The translations under genes and the position numbers were made by a program. From Thiorhodococcus drewsii AZ1 (GTDB lineage Bacteria > Pseudomonadota > Gammaproteobacteria > Chromatiales > Chromatiaceae), in contig NZ_AFWT01000002.1 of the NCBI RefSeq assembly GCF_000224065.1, forward strand, positions 62,001 to 126,000: a stretch of DNA of 64,000 bases, read 5' to 3'. The notes below the pieces were generated by a model that searched no databases, was not told the origin of the DNA, and saw only the letters and a list, made by a program, of their open reading frames with translations. This document shows positions 37,271 through 47,830 of the stretch, piece after piece (the stretch's first letter is position 1; each line of letters begins with the position of its first letter).

Positions 37271-37929
37271 ACGGGTCGATGGAATTTCTGCTGTGGGTCA
37301 AGGGTCCCCTATTCACCATCGCCATGGTGATCTTCGCCATCGGTCTGCTCGCGCGCCTGCTCGAAATCTTCCTGCTCGGACGCGCGCCCAATTATGCCGA
37401 GGCCCGCGCCGGCGAATGGCTGCCGGGACTGCGGACCATGATCGCCCGCACCGTCGCCGATCCCGGCACCTTCAAGCGAGCGCCCTTCAACGTGGTGGTC
37501 GGCTGGCTCTGGCACATCGGCTTTCTGATCGCGCTGCTGCTGTTCATCCCGCACATCGAGCTGTTCAAGGGCGTGCTCGGCCTCTACTGGCCCGGACTGC
37601 CCAACCCGATCGTCGACCTGGCCACGGGCGTGACCCTGGTCGCCCTGGTCGCGACCCTGGTCCATCGGATGACCCACCCGGTGAAGCGCCGCATCAGCAC
37701 GACCGAGGACTATCTGGTGTGGACGGTCGTGTTCATGGTGGTGCTGACCGGCTATCTGGCCTATCACCGCCTGGTCGAGCCCTACCCGCTCGCCCTGGGG
37801 ATGCACATCCTCTCGGCCGAGCTGCTGCTCGTCCTGCTGCCATTCACCAAGCTGACGCACATCTTCACGGCCTTCATCGCCCGCTGGTACAACGGCGCCG
37901 CCTTCGGCCGCAAGGGGGTTCAGTCATGA
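37267..37929 (+). CDS. isp1: Isp1, membrane cytochrome b-type electron carrier
   Basis: 220 residues with five predicted membrane helices (LFTIAMVIFAIGLLARLLEI, VVVGWLWHIGFLIALLLFI, LVWTVVFMVVLTGYLAY and others). It resembles NarI/DsrM-type quinone-linked cytochromes b. Conserved His residues in the second (WLWHIGF) and last helices (GMHILSAEL) are probable haem ligands. It starts ATG 37267 with the ATGA overlap and ends with another ATGA overlap with isp2, so the three proteins are made together. It links HynSL to the quinone pool or DsrK-like partners. Confidence 0.92.
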   Translation: MNGSMEFLLWVKGPLFTIAMVIFAIGLLARLLEIFLLGRAPNYAEARAGEWLPGLRTMIARTVADPGTFKRAPFNVVVGWLWHIGFLIALLLFIPHIELFKGVLGLYWPGLPNPIVDLATGVTLVALVATLVHRMTHPVKRRISTTEDYLVWTVVFMVVLTGYLAYHRLVEPYPLALGMHILSAELLLVLLPFTKLTHIFTAFIARWYNGAAFGRKGVQS

Positions 37930-39218
37930 CCGAGCTCACACTCGAACGCGGACTCGCGGCCTTTCGCGCCGAGATCGACGCACCGACCGCCGCCTTCTTC
38001 TCCAGCTGCGTGCATTGCGGTATCTGTGCCCAGTCCTGTCCCTTCTACCTGGAAACCGGCGATCCCAAATACACGCCCATCCTCAAGCTCGAACCGCTGC
38101 GTCTGGTCTGGGAGGCCGAATTCACCCTCTGGGGCAAGATCAAGGGCCTATTGGGTCTGCAGCAAAAGGTCACGGATGCGATGCTGGCGGAATGGGAAGA
38201 GCTGCTCTACGACTCCTGCTCCATGTGCGGACGCTGCTCCATGGTCTGCCCGGTCGGCAACGATCTAGCCTATATGATCCGCAAGTCGCGCGAGGGCATG
38301 GTCCAGGCCGGCCACGCGCCCGAGGGACTGATCAACGCCTCGATCCGCGCCATTACCACCGGCAGCCCCATGGGCCTGCAGTGGAAAACCCTGGCAGTGC
38401 AGATCAAGCACGTCGAGGCCAGCACCGGACTGGAGATTCCGGTCGACAAGCAAGGCGCCGAATACATGGTGCTCATGTCCTCGATGGAGATCATCAACTT
38501 CCCCGAGTACCTGGAAGCCATCACCAAGATCTTCGATCACGCCGGAGTGACCTGGACCCTTTCCACAGAATGCTTCGAGGCCACCAACGCCGGCATTCAG
38601 ATCGGCAACAAGGACATCGCCGCGCAACTGGTCGAGCGCGTCGTAGCGGCGGCCGAGACGCTCAAGGTGCCCAAGGTCATCAGTCCAGAGTGCGGACACG
38701 CCTTCACCGCCATTCGCTGGGAAGGCCCCAACCTGATCGGACGCCCCTACCCCTTCCGGGTCTTCCACATCGTCGAGGTGTTGGAGGAATTGCGCGCGGC
38801 GGGACGCCTCCAGACCGAAGGCAAGGAGAGCGATCGACTCTCGATGCACGATCCCTGCAACCTGGCCCGCAAGAGTGGCGTGATCCAGCAGCAGCGCAAC
38901 CTCATCGATCTGGTGGCCGAGGATTTCGTCGATCTCAAGGAACACGGCAAGTTCCAGTGGTGCTGCGGCGCCGGCGGCGGCGTCAGCTCCAACGAGCGCG
39001 CCGAAGAACTCAAGATGGCGGCCTTCAAACGCAAAAAGGCCCAGATCGAGGAGGTGGCGCCCGAGCGCATGGTCACCATGTGCGCGACCTGCCGGACCCA
39101 GCTCGAAGAGGGTCTGGAGACCTTCAATATGGAGATCCCGGTCATCGGCCTGACCGAAATGATCGCCGAGCATCTGGTCGAGAAACCGCGCGCCGCCGAG
39201 GATGACGCCGAGGCCTGA
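37926..39218 (+). CDS. isp2: Isp2, HdrD/DsrK-like iron-sulfur protein
   Basis: 430 residues. Two N-terminal 4Fe-4S motifs (SSCVHCGICAQSCPFY and DSCSMCGRCSMVCPVG) precede two CCG-type cysteine domains: the first is degenerate around STECFEATNAG, and the second includes WCCGAGGGVSSNERA. This arrangement matches heterodisulfide reductase D and DsrK. Isp2 likely carries electrons from Isp1 or HynS to a disulfide or sulfur acceptor at the cytoplasmic face. It lies 65 bases upstream of hynL. Confidence 0.93.
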   Translation: MTELTLERGLAAFRAEIDAPTAAFFSSCVHCGICAQSCPFYLETGDPKYTPILKLEPLRLVWEAEFTLWGKIKGLLGLQQKVTDAMLAEWEELLYDSCSMCGRCSMVCPVGNDLAYMIRKSREGMVQAGHAPEGLINASIRAITTGSPMGLQWKTLAVQIKHVEASTGLEIPVDKQGAEYMVLMSSMEIINFPEYLEAITKIFDHAGVTWTLSTECFEATNAGIQIGNKDIAAQLVERVVAAAETLKVPKVISPECGHAFTAIRWEGPNLIGRPYPFRVFHIVEVLEELRAAGRLQTEGKESDRLSMHDPCNLARKSGVIQQQRNLIDLVAEDFVDLKEHGKFQWCCGAGGGVSSNERAEELKMAAFKRKKAQIEEVAPERMVTMCATCRTQLEEGLETFNMEIPVIGLTEMIAEHLVEKPRAAEDDAEA

Positions 39219-39283
39219 TCCGCCGGCCAGCACCCGACAATTGCGGGGCCGGTCCGCCGACCCCGCGCAGGAGATCCGCCAAC

Positions 39284-41014
<1,731 letters not shown>

Positions 41015-41051
41015 CCGACGCCCCACACATCCGACGTCCCATCGTCTCGGA

Positions 41052-41076
41052 CGGCGCCCCAATCCCAAGGGCGCCG
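41052..41076 (+). terminator. Hairpin after hynL
   Basis: CGGCGCCC (41052-41059) pairs perfectly with GGGCGCCG (41069-41076) across a 9-base loop, 38 bases past the hynL stop. No T-run follows; a possible terminator or stabiliser of the hydrogenase mRNA. Confidence 0.5.
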
Positions 41077-41611
41077 CCCATCGTCCCCTCCCCGCACCGA
41101 TCGATCGCCAGTTCACACTGCGGACAACCCACAGTCCCGCATCCAAACCCTGGTCCGATTCGCTTGCCCGCGTCGCGCGCCGGTATCAGAATGGTGGTTT
41201 ATGGAGCCACGATCAGGAGGAATGCGCAGACCGACCGATGCAACACCGGGCGCCCGCCGCAACGCCGAGCGGAGAAAAGATGTGCAACGGATCCCAGTCC
41301 AGGATTCGATCTATAGGTAAATTTAGGTGGCGAGTCGATCTCGCCGATGCACGGAGCTGAAAGGCGACAGGTCGTTTGACCATGGTATCGACAGCCCCCC
41401 ATTCTGACCGCTTACCGACGGCCGTGACCGCTGTTCGACGCACCGCCGCCACGGCGACTCCCAGACCGAGCGCCCCAGACCTGAGCCGGAGCGCACCTCG
41501 TCCCGGAGGGGATTAGGTCACGGGACCGGACTGTAAATTCAATCATATGGCGTCCGGCGGATCAGCTTACGTCAGCCGTTCACCACACTAATCATTGGAA
41601 CCGATGCCCCG
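41077..41611. other. Long noncoding stretch upstream of the receiver gene
   Basis: More than 500 bases with no supported gene. The short frames here (for example on the minus strand at 41199-41402) have no ribosome site or family resemblance. I see no riboswitch consensus, tRNA or repeat. The A/T-rich patch at about 41530-41555 (TGTAAATTCAATCATATGG) may hold the promoter of the gene at 41612. Confidence 0.4.
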
Positions 41612-42601
41612 ATGAAGATACTCCTGGTCGACGATTCAAAATCTGCGCGCTACGCGTTGCGACTTCAACTTCAGCGCCACGGCATTGAGGTCGAGACGGC
41701 CGACTCGGCCGAATCCGCCTTCGAGGTTCTGCGCGAGAGCCTCCCGGACGCCATCCTCATGGACCACATGATGCCTGGGCTCAACGGCTTCGAGGCGCTT
41801 GAGGTCATCCGCGAGGATCCACGTACCGCCGCGATCCCCGTCGTCATGTGCACCTCGCACGAAGAACCGGAATTCGTCGCCACGGCCAAGAAGAAGGGCG
41901 TCTTCGGCATCCTTCCAAAATCGGCAGCCCCCGATCTGCTACCCGAAATCCTGGAGCGTCTGCACACCGAACTCGACGGCGGAGCGCCCCCGGCCCCGAT
42001 CAAAGAGCAGGGAACAGCCCCGCAAGCGGCGCCGGCCGGTCTGTCCGAGGAGGCCGTGCTCAAGCTGATCGAGTCCAGACTGGAAGCTCGGCTATCACGG
42101 GTTTTGCCCGCATTTGTGGAGGAAGTGCGTCGGGATCTGACCGAAGGACTGCGGAACGAGACGAACCATATCCTCGACGAGCGCCTCGCCGCCGATCAGG
42201 CCGCCCAGCGCACCGCACCCCCGAAGCCCACCATGGCCGATCTGCAGGCTATCTCGACCCGTCTGGCGACCGAGACCCTGCCCGACCTGGTCAAGCGCGG
42301 CATTGAGGCCGAGCGCGCCTCCCTGCTGGAATCCTTCGAGAAGCACATGCGCGATCAGCGTCCTCGCGGGGGCGCCGGTCAAGGACAGGATGAGACCGAG
42401 AACACCGCCAGGGCGGCCGCAGCGGCACGCCGCGAGACCCAGGAGGCCATCGAAGCCGCGCTCGTGTCATCCCAGCAATCACTCCAAGCGGTCGAGCAAT
42501 CGCTGCGCGGAGCCATGGGGCGCATCTACACCCTGGTCGCGCTCGCCGCACTGGCCGGCATCGGGGCCGCCGCCGGAGTCTATTTCTTGCTTCAAGCCTG
42601 A
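41612..42601 (+). CDS. Response-regulator receiver protein with C-terminal membrane anchor
   Basis: 329 residues. Residues 1-120 are a CheY-like receiver: ILLVDDSKSARYALR (acidic pair), ILMDHMMPGLNGFEAL (phospho-acceptor Asp), VMCTSHEE (Thr/Ser) and ILPKSAAPDL (Lys). A Pro/Ala-rich linker leads to alpha-helical, probably coiled-coil segments (SRLEARLSRVLPAFVEE, TARAAAAARRETQEAIEAAL), and a single hydrophobic helix closes the protein (IYTLVALAALAGIGAAAGVY). No DNA-binding or enzymatic output domain is present, so the receiver is apparently held at the membrane as a tail-anchored protein. A sensor kinase is not nearby. It is 8 bases upstream of the beta-lactamase-like gene. Confidence 0.9.
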   Translation: MKILLVDDSKSARYALRLQLQRHGIEVETADSAESAFEVLRESLPDAILMDHMMPGLNGFEALEVIREDPRTAAIPVVMCTSHEEPEFVATAKKKGVFGILPKSAAPDLLPEILERLHTELDGGAPPAPIKEQGTAPQAAPAGLSEEAVLKLIESRLEARLSRVLPAFVEEVRRDLTEGLRNETNHILDERLAADQAAQRTAPPKPTMADLQAISTRLATETLPDLVKRGIEAERASLLESFEKHMRDQRPRGGAGQGQDETENTARAAAAARRETQEAIEAALVSSQQSLQAVEQSLRGAMGRIYTLVALAALAGIGAAAGVYFLLQA

Positions 42602-42609
42602 GGATCGGG

Positions 42610-43557
42610 ATGCATTTCTTCACATCGACCGAGCACGCCGCCGAGGATGCAGCGGCGTGCCCCGAACGACGTTGGTTCCTCGAAACGCTGGCGGCCGCCT
42701 CGGTTGGCGCGCTGGTCGGCTGGCCCGATCTCACTGAGGCGAAATCCACCGGTTCACAGCTTGAGGGACAGGTCTCGCGCCTGGTCAAAAGGATGCGTCG
42801 GCAAGGTCTGATCCTGGCCAGCGAAAGCACCTCCTGGTCCGTCTACGACTTCACAACCCGCACCAAGCTCGTTTCCATCAACGAGGCCGTCCCCCGCCAG
42901 GCGGCGAGCATGATCAAACCCTTCGTCGCACAAGCCTATTTCTATCAGGTCTCCCAGGGTAAAAAAGGCGCCCGTTACACCAATTCGGTGCGTCATACCA
43001 TGGAGCGGATGATTCAACACAGCGACAACAGGGCGACCAACAGACTCTTCGATCTGGTCAGCCGCCACGGTGCCGGGCGCGGCCCGCGCGAGGTGGAGGC
43101 CGTGCTCAAAGCGAACGCGCCAGGCATCTTCAAGCAGGTTCAAGTGGTCGAGAAAATCCCCGCCAGCGGCGCAACCTACGCCAATCGCGCGTCCGCCTGG
43201 GATTACAGCCGTTTCCTCTACGCGCTGCACCACGGAAAACTGCCCTACAGCAAGGAGATGCATCGATTGATGCGTCTGCCGAACCACGACCGCATCACCA
43301 CGCGTGTCGCCAGCATGCCGTCCTCGGTACATGCCTGCGACAAGACCGGCTCCACGGCCAAGCTCTGCGGCGACATGGGCATCATCGAGGCACGCGACCG
43401 GTACGGTCACACCCATGCCTACACCATGATCGGCATCATTGAGCGTCAAACCAGAGCTCGCCACTATGGCAGCTGGATCTCAAAGCGCAGCGATGCCATC
43501 CGCGAGGTCTCGAACCTGGTCTATCTGTACATGAAGGATCGGCATCGACTGGTCTGA
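42610..43557 (+). CDS. Class A beta-lactamase-like serine hydrolase, Tat-exported
   Basis: 315 residues. A twin-arginine leader (ERRWFLETLAAASVGALVG) suggests Tat export. All three penicilloyl-serine motifs are present in order: SxxK as SMIK (nucleophile Ser near residue 101), SDN in MIQHSDNRATNRL, and KTG in HACDKTGSTAKLCGDMG. I cannot see an unambiguous class A Omega-loop Glu, so it could be a D,D-carboxypeptidase or transpeptidase-like protein rather than a resistance enzyme. GAGG overlaps the upstream TGA, so it is translated with the receiver gene. Confidence 0.85.
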   Translation: MHFFTSTEHAAEDAAACPERRWFLETLAAASVGALVGWPDLTEAKSTGSQLEGQVSRLVKRMRRQGLILASESTSWSVYDFTTRTKLVSINEAVPRQAASMIKPFVAQAYFYQVSQGKKGARYTNSVRHTMERMIQHSDNRATNRLFDLVSRHGAGRGPREVEAVLKANAPGIFKQVQVVEKIPASGATYANRASAWDYSRFLYALHHGKLPYSKEMHRLMRLPNHDRITTRVASMPSSVHACDKTGSTAKLCGDMGIIEARDRYGHTHAYTMIGIIERQTRARHYGSWISKRSDAIREVSNLVYLYMKDRHRLV

Positions 43558-43658
43558 GTCAGCCAGAGGGTCCAGGCTGACCATGCCGCATGGCGGCGCC
43601 TTCTGGTAGTCTTCATCGGTTCAGCGAAGACTCGCCTCACACCGATCGGACATGCACC

Positions 43659-44855
43659 ATGAAGACTCAGCCACTCATCCTGCGCAAGGACCAGGAACGC
43701 CGCCTGCTCGCCGGCCATTGCTGGACCTACAGCAACGAGGTCGACACCCAGGCGACCCCCCTCAAGTCACTGGAACCCGGACAGCCGGTCGAGATCCTGA
43801 GCAGCCACCAGCGCTGGATCGGTCATGGTTACGTCAATCCGCATTCGCTCATCAGTGCGCGCATTGTCAGCCGCGACCCGAACCATCCGCTGAGCCCCGC
43901 GCTCTGGCTTCAGCGCATCCACGATGCGCTCACACTGCGCGAGCAGCTCTACCCTCGTCCCTATTACCGGCTCGTCTTCGGCGAGAGCGACGGCCTGCCC
44001 GGACTCATCGTCGACCGTTACGGCGATCTGCTCTGCGTCCAGATCACCACGGCCGGCATGGAGCGGGCGCGCGGCGAGATCCTGGCCGCGCTCGAACAGG
44101 TGGTTCGTCCCAAGGCGATCGTGCTGCGCAACGACACCTCGGTGCGTACCCTGGAGGGCCTGGAGCAGAAGGTCGAGGTCGTCCTGGGATCCCCGGAGGA
44201 CGCGGTCACGCTGATCGAGCACGAGCTGGAATTCGTCATCTCGCCCCTGACCGGACAGAAGACCGGCTGGTTCTTCGATCAGTCCGAGAACCGTGCCCGC
44301 CTCGCCCGCTACGGCGTCGGCAAGCGGGTCCTGGACGTCTGCAGCTATATCGGCGCCTGGGGCGTGCGTGCGGCGGCGCTGGGAGCCGAGCAGGTCACCT
44401 GCGTGGACAGCTCGGAATCGGCGCTCCAACGGGTCGCCGAGAACGCCGAGCGTAACGGTCTGGCCGACCGCGTCGCCAGCATGCAGGGCGATGCATTCGA
44501 GGTTCTGCGCGAGCTGCGCGATCAGGGACAGCGCTTCGATACCGTGCTCCTGGATCCGCCCGCCTTCATCAAGCGCCGCAAGGACGAGAAAGACGGCACT
44601 CAGGCCTATCAGCGTCTCAACCGACTCGGCATCGAGATACTCGAACCGGGCGGTCTGCTGGTCACCTCGTCCTGCTCGTTCCACATGGGACGCGACACCT
44701 TCCTACGGACCGTCCAGCAAGCAGGTCGACGCGCCGGACGCAGCCTGCAATTGCTCGAAGCCGGACAGCAAGGCCCGGATCACCCGGTGCATCCGGCGAT
44801 CCAAGAAACCGCCTATCTCAAGACGCTGTTCCTGCGCGCCCTGCCGGCATTCTGA
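43659..44855 (+). CDS. rlmI: 23S rRNA (cytosine-5-)-methyltransferase RlmI
   Basis: 398 residues (E. coli RlmI has 396). It methylates C1962 of 23S rRNA with SAM. An N-terminal PUA domain (PLILRKDQERRLLAGHCWTY, WIGHGYVNPHSLISARI) is followed by a linker domain with GESDGLPGLIVDRYGD, and by a Rossmann methyltransferase: VLDVCSYIGAWGV is motif I, VLLDPPAFIKRRKD is motif IV, and LVTSSCSFHM is the late Cys motif. ATG 43659 was preferred to the longer frame at 43590 because it gives MKTQPLILRKD, the family start. Confidence 0.95.
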   Translation: MKTQPLILRKDQERRLLAGHCWTYSNEVDTQATPLKSLEPGQPVEILSSHQRWIGHGYVNPHSLISARIVSRDPNHPLSPALWLQRIHDALTLREQLYPRPYYRLVFGESDGLPGLIVDRYGDLLCVQITTAGMERARGEILAALEQVVRPKAIVLRNDTSVRTLEGLEQKVEVVLGSPEDAVTLIEHELEFVISPLTGQKTGWFFDQSENRARLARYGVGKRVLDVCSYIGAWGVRAAALGAEQVTCVDSSESALQRVAENAERNGLADRVASMQGDAFEVLRELRDQGQRFDTVLLDPPAFIKRRKDEKDGTQAYQRLNRLGIEILEPGGLLVTSSCSFHMGRDTFLRTVQQAGRRAGRSLQLLEAGQQGPDHPVHPAIQETAYLKTLFLRALPAF

Positions 44856-44857
44856 TT

Positions 44858-44943
44858 CAGCCGCCAGCCGCCAGCCGCCAGCCGCCAGCCGCCAGCGATA
44901 TCATCTCGCTGGTAGCTGGTAGCTGGTAGCTGGTAGCTTTTTT
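44858..44943 (+). terminator. Terminator built from two heptamer tandem repeats
   Basis: Five tandem copies of CAGCCGC (44858-44892, plus a partial CAGC) are separated by about 11 bases from four tandem copies of GCTGGTA (44908-44935), then GCT and T6 (44938-44943). The two arrays are near-complements: they pair along about 30 bases, with only C-A mismatches and G-U wobbles where the heptamers differ, and the T-run follows. It starts 2 bases after the rlmI stop. A repeat tract thus doubles as a rho-independent terminator. Confidence 0.75.
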
Positions 44944-45014
44944 CCATGCCCCTACATAGACTTTCTCATGCCTCATACGCGCCTTGCCGTCCGGCATCGG
45001 CTCAAGATCCAACC

Positions 45015-45617
45015 ATGAAAGTCACGCCAAACCCCATGCAGCACATCGAGCCAAGTCATCATCGTAAAACCTGGAGATCGCGGATCGCCTCGCTTCCCTC
45101 GGGCCTGTTCGGCGCATTGGCGCTGGCTGGGCTCATCGGATTGGGCGGATGCGCCATGCAGAAAGACACGCCGCCCCCGGTTACGGGGCCCATCGACAAG
45201 GTCGTGGTGAAAAAGTCGGCGCGACAGCTTGAACTCGTCATGAACGGCAAGGTGGTGCGCCAGTATCGCATCTCACTCGGCGGATCCCCCGTGGGACACA
45301 AATACCGCGAGGGCGATCAGCGCACCCCGGTCGGCGACTACGTTCTGAACTGGCGCAACGCCAACAGCAACTATTACAAGGCGATCCACATCTCCTACCC
45401 CAACGATCGCGACCGCATGGTCAGCCGCCAGCTCGGATACAACCCGGGCGGCATGATCATGATCCATGGTCTGCCGAATTACGTGCGCTCGGAGAATCTG
45501 CGCAAGCAGTACGGGGGGCGCGACTGGACGCACGGCTGCATCGCGGTCCAGAACCATGAGATCGACGAGATCTGGCGCCTTGTCCCGGACGGCACGCCGA
45601 TCCAGATCCTGCCCTGA
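45015..45617 (+). CDS. L,D-transpeptidase lipoprotein (YkuD family)
   Basis: 200 residues from ATG 45015; the frame is open from ATG 44946, directly after the terminator T-run. A lipobox ending in LGGC near residue 50 predicts a lipoprotein. The YkuD catalytic domain shows VVVKKSARQLELVMNGKVV and GGSPVGHKYREGDQRTPVGD, and the active site His in MIHGLP with DWTHGCIAVQN (HGC nucleophile Cys). It would cross-link peptidoglycan or attach lipoprotein to it, in the periplasm. Both start sites lack a convincing ribosome site. Confidence 0.88.
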   Translation: MKVTPNPMQHIEPSHHRKTWRSRIASLPSGLFGALALAGLIGLGGCAMQKDTPPPVTGPIDKVVVKKSARQLELVMNGKVVRQYRISLGGSPVGHKYREGDQRTPVGDYVLNWRNANSNYYKAIHISYPNDRDRMVSRQLGYNPGGMIMIHGLPNYVRSENLRKQYGGRDWTHGCIAVQNHEIDEIWRLVPDGTPIQILP

Positions 45618-45690
45618 CCGCGCCCTGCGGTGTCCCTCGGGGCCTGGAGCGGCAGAGATCGCCTAAGGCCCCTTCCCATCAAGTCGGCGG

Positions 45691-47175
45691 CTAGCTCGCG
45701 GGCGCCCGCCGGACCAGAAGCCGACGCACGTCCGCAACCAGGACGACCAGCAGGAAGACGGCCATGGCGAGGCTTCCGGTGATCAACGAGTGCCAGGCGG
45801 TGACCGACTCGACCCAGCCGGCGGCGGCGTAGAGCCCTAGCCCCAGTGCGATATAGCCGAGCACACGCCCGATCTCGTAAGGCACCGGATAGTACAGTCG
45901 CCCGAGCAGATAGGACATGAGCACCATCGAGCTGTAGCAGACCAGATGCGCCCAGGCCGCACCCTGGTAGCCATGGATGGGCACCCACCAGAACAGCAGG
46001 ACGATGGTGATGAGCGACCCCACCATCGACACGCCCGCACCCAAGAGGGTGCGATCGGTCAACTTGTACCAGATGGACAGGTTGACATAGACCCCGAGAC
46101 AGAGCTGCGCCAGCAACAGCACGGGCACCACGTCCAGACCCTCGCGATAGGCATCGCCGACGAAATATTTGAAGACGTCCATGTAGAGCACGACCAGCAG
46201 GAAAAGGAAGACGCAGCAGATCACGAACCAGTTGAGCACCAGCGCATAGGTCTGGCGGGCGTCACTCTGTTTGGCATAGCTGAAGAAGAAGGGCTCGCCG
46301 GCGTAGCGGAAGGCCTGGATGAAGAGCGACATGAGGATCGAGAGCTTGTAGCAGGCGCTGTAGATACCGAGTTGGGCGAGATTGGTCTCGGCATCGTAGG
46401 GCAGCAAATACTTGAGCGCGGCGCGGTCGAGCATCTCGTTGATGATGCCGGCGAAGCCGATGACCACCATCGGCAGCGAATAGCGGATGAGACGCCCGAA
46501 GAGGACGGTATCGAAGACGCGGAGCCCGCCCCTGAATTGCGGCGACAGCAGCACCAGCTTGATCAGGCTCGCCGCCAGATTGGCGACGAAGACATAGCCG
46601 ACGCCGATCTCGGGGACCCAGAGCCGGCCGAGCAGCGACGCCGGATCGGCCTCGTAGGCGTGCCGGCAGAAATAGATGAAAAAGAGCGTCAGGCCCACGT
46701 TGGCCCCGATCTCCAGCAGCTTGACGATGGCGAAACGACGCGCCTGGTTCTCGGCCCTCAGCCGTGCGAAGGCGACTGCACCGATCGAATCCAGGGCCAG
46801 AATCGCCGCGCACCACCAGATGTATTCTGGATGATTCGGATGGCGCAGCAGATCGGCGATCGGCTGGCTCAACATCAGGAGCGTGACGAAGAAGAGCCCG
46901 TTGGACAGCACCAGGAATCGAAGCACGGTCCCGTAGACGACCTCCGGCGGCCAGTCCCCCGTCGAGCGGAAGCGGAAATAGCCCGTCTCCAGCCCAAAGG
47001 CCAGGACGACCGCGAGAAACCCCATGTAGGCGTAGAACTCGGCGACCACACCGTACTCGACCGGCGCAAAGCTGTAGGTGAGAAAGGGAACCAGCAGATA
47101 GTTGAGGAAGCGCCCGAAGACGCTGCTGACGCCATAGATGGCCGTCTGAGAGGCGAGACGTTTGATCGGATTCAA
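45691..47175 (-). CDS. Polysaccharide flippase (Wzx/RfbX-type)
   Basis: 494 residues and 12-14 membrane helices (for example FLAVVLAFGLETGYFRFR, LFIQAFRYAGEPFFFSYA, VLFGRLIRYSLPMVVIGFAG). The N-terminal LASQTAIYGVSSVFGRFLNY is typical of MOP-superfamily polysaccharide exporters. Such proteins flip lipid-linked oligosaccharides across the inner membrane. No glycosyltransferase genes are next to it in this window, so the substrate (O-antigen, capsule or exopolysaccharide) is not fixed. It lies 74 bases downstream of the DUF4124 gene. Confidence 0.88.
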   Translation of the reverse strand: MNPIKRLASQTAIYGVSSVFGRFLNYLLVPFLTYSFAPVEYGVVAEFYAYMGFLAVVLAFGLETGYFRFRSTGDWPPEVVYGTVLRFLVLSNGLFFVTLLMLSQPIADLLRHPNHPEYIWWCAAILALDSIGAVAFARLRAENQARRFAIVKLLEIGANVGLTLFFIYFCRHAYEADPASLLGRLWVPEIGVGYVFVANLAASLIKLVLLSPQFRGGLRVFDTVLFGRLIRYSLPMVVIGFAGIINEMLDRAALKYLLPYDAETNLAQLGIYSACYKLSILMSLFIQAFRYAGEPFFFSYAKQSDARQTYALVLNWFVICCVFLFLLVVLYMDVFKYFVGDAYREGLDVVPVLLLAQLCLGVYVNLSIWYKLTDRTLLGAGVSMVGSLITIVLLFWWVPIHGYQGAAWAHLVCYSSMVLMSYLLGRLYYPVPYEIGRVLGYIALGLGLYAAAGWVESVTAWHSLITGSLAMAVFLLVVLVADVRRLLVRRAPAS

Positions 47176-47249
47176 GGTGAGGATCCAGGCAGGTCGCGGA
47201 TGGAAATATCGGGCGGCATTCTAACCATTTCCGCGAACCTCGCACCCCG

Positions 47250-47798
47250 TCAACGACGTTCTTCTGCAGGCGCGACCGGCTTGAGCGAACGCCCAGGTCG
47301 CCGCAGCGACATCTGGCTGGGAGGCGGCTGCGGGCGCGCCTGGGGCACAGGCGGTGGCGGCCTGCGATGATGATGGTGCCCGGATCGCCAGCCCCAGGGA
47401 AGGACATAGACCGGCTCACGCGCCCGCTCGGCCTCCGCCTCGTACTGCTTGGCCCGCGCCTCGGCGGCGGCGATCTCGGCAAGACGTCGGCGCTCTTCCA
47501 GCTCGGCCAGATAGGCCCGGCGTCTCGCCGTTTCGCGCGCCTGACGCTCCGCCCGCATCCGCCGGCTCTGGTTCATCACCGAATAGCGATCGTCGCCAGG
47601 CGCGGCGAACGTCCCGGTCTCCGGCATCGGCAGCGTCTGGACCGGGCGCCCCTCCATCTCGGGGACGCGATCACTGAAATGCACCTGGCCCTGGTCGTCA
47701 GTCCAACGATACAGGGCCTCGCCCGCGCCCACGCCCGCACCCACGCCCGCAGATGCCAGAAGCATGAATACCAAGCCGATGGTCCAAAACGCTGACAT
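47250..47798 (-). CDS. DUF4124-domain periplasmic protein
   Basis: 182 residues from ATG 47798. A signal peptide (FWTIGLVFMLLASAGVGAGVGAG) is followed by the DUF4124 core ALYRWTDDQGQVHFSDRVPE, a small beta-hairpin domain of unknown function common in gammaproteobacterial envelopes. An Arg/Glu-rich helix follows (MRAERQARETARRRAYLAEL), then a His/Pro/Arg-rich tail (HHHHRRPPPPVPQARPQPPP). The His run could bind metal. It lies 32 bases after the HD-GYP gene and is probably cotranscribed with it. Confidence 0.82.
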   Translation of the reverse strand: MSAFWTIGLVFMLLASAGVGAGVGAGEALYRWTDDQGQVHFSDRVPEMEGRPVQTLPMPETGTFAAPGDDRYSVMNQSRRMRAERQARETARRRAYLAELEERRRLAEIAAAEARAKQYEAEAERAREPVYVLPWGWRSGHHHHRRPPPPVPQARPQPPPSQMSLRRPGRSLKPVAPAEERR

Positions 47799-47830
47799 CC
47801 TCGACCTCCAGTCCTGTTCCGATCCGCCCC

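Noticed and set aside
44858-44943. CRISPR-like array
   Set aside because: Short adjacent heptamers without spacers, followed by T6; a repeat-based terminator explains it.
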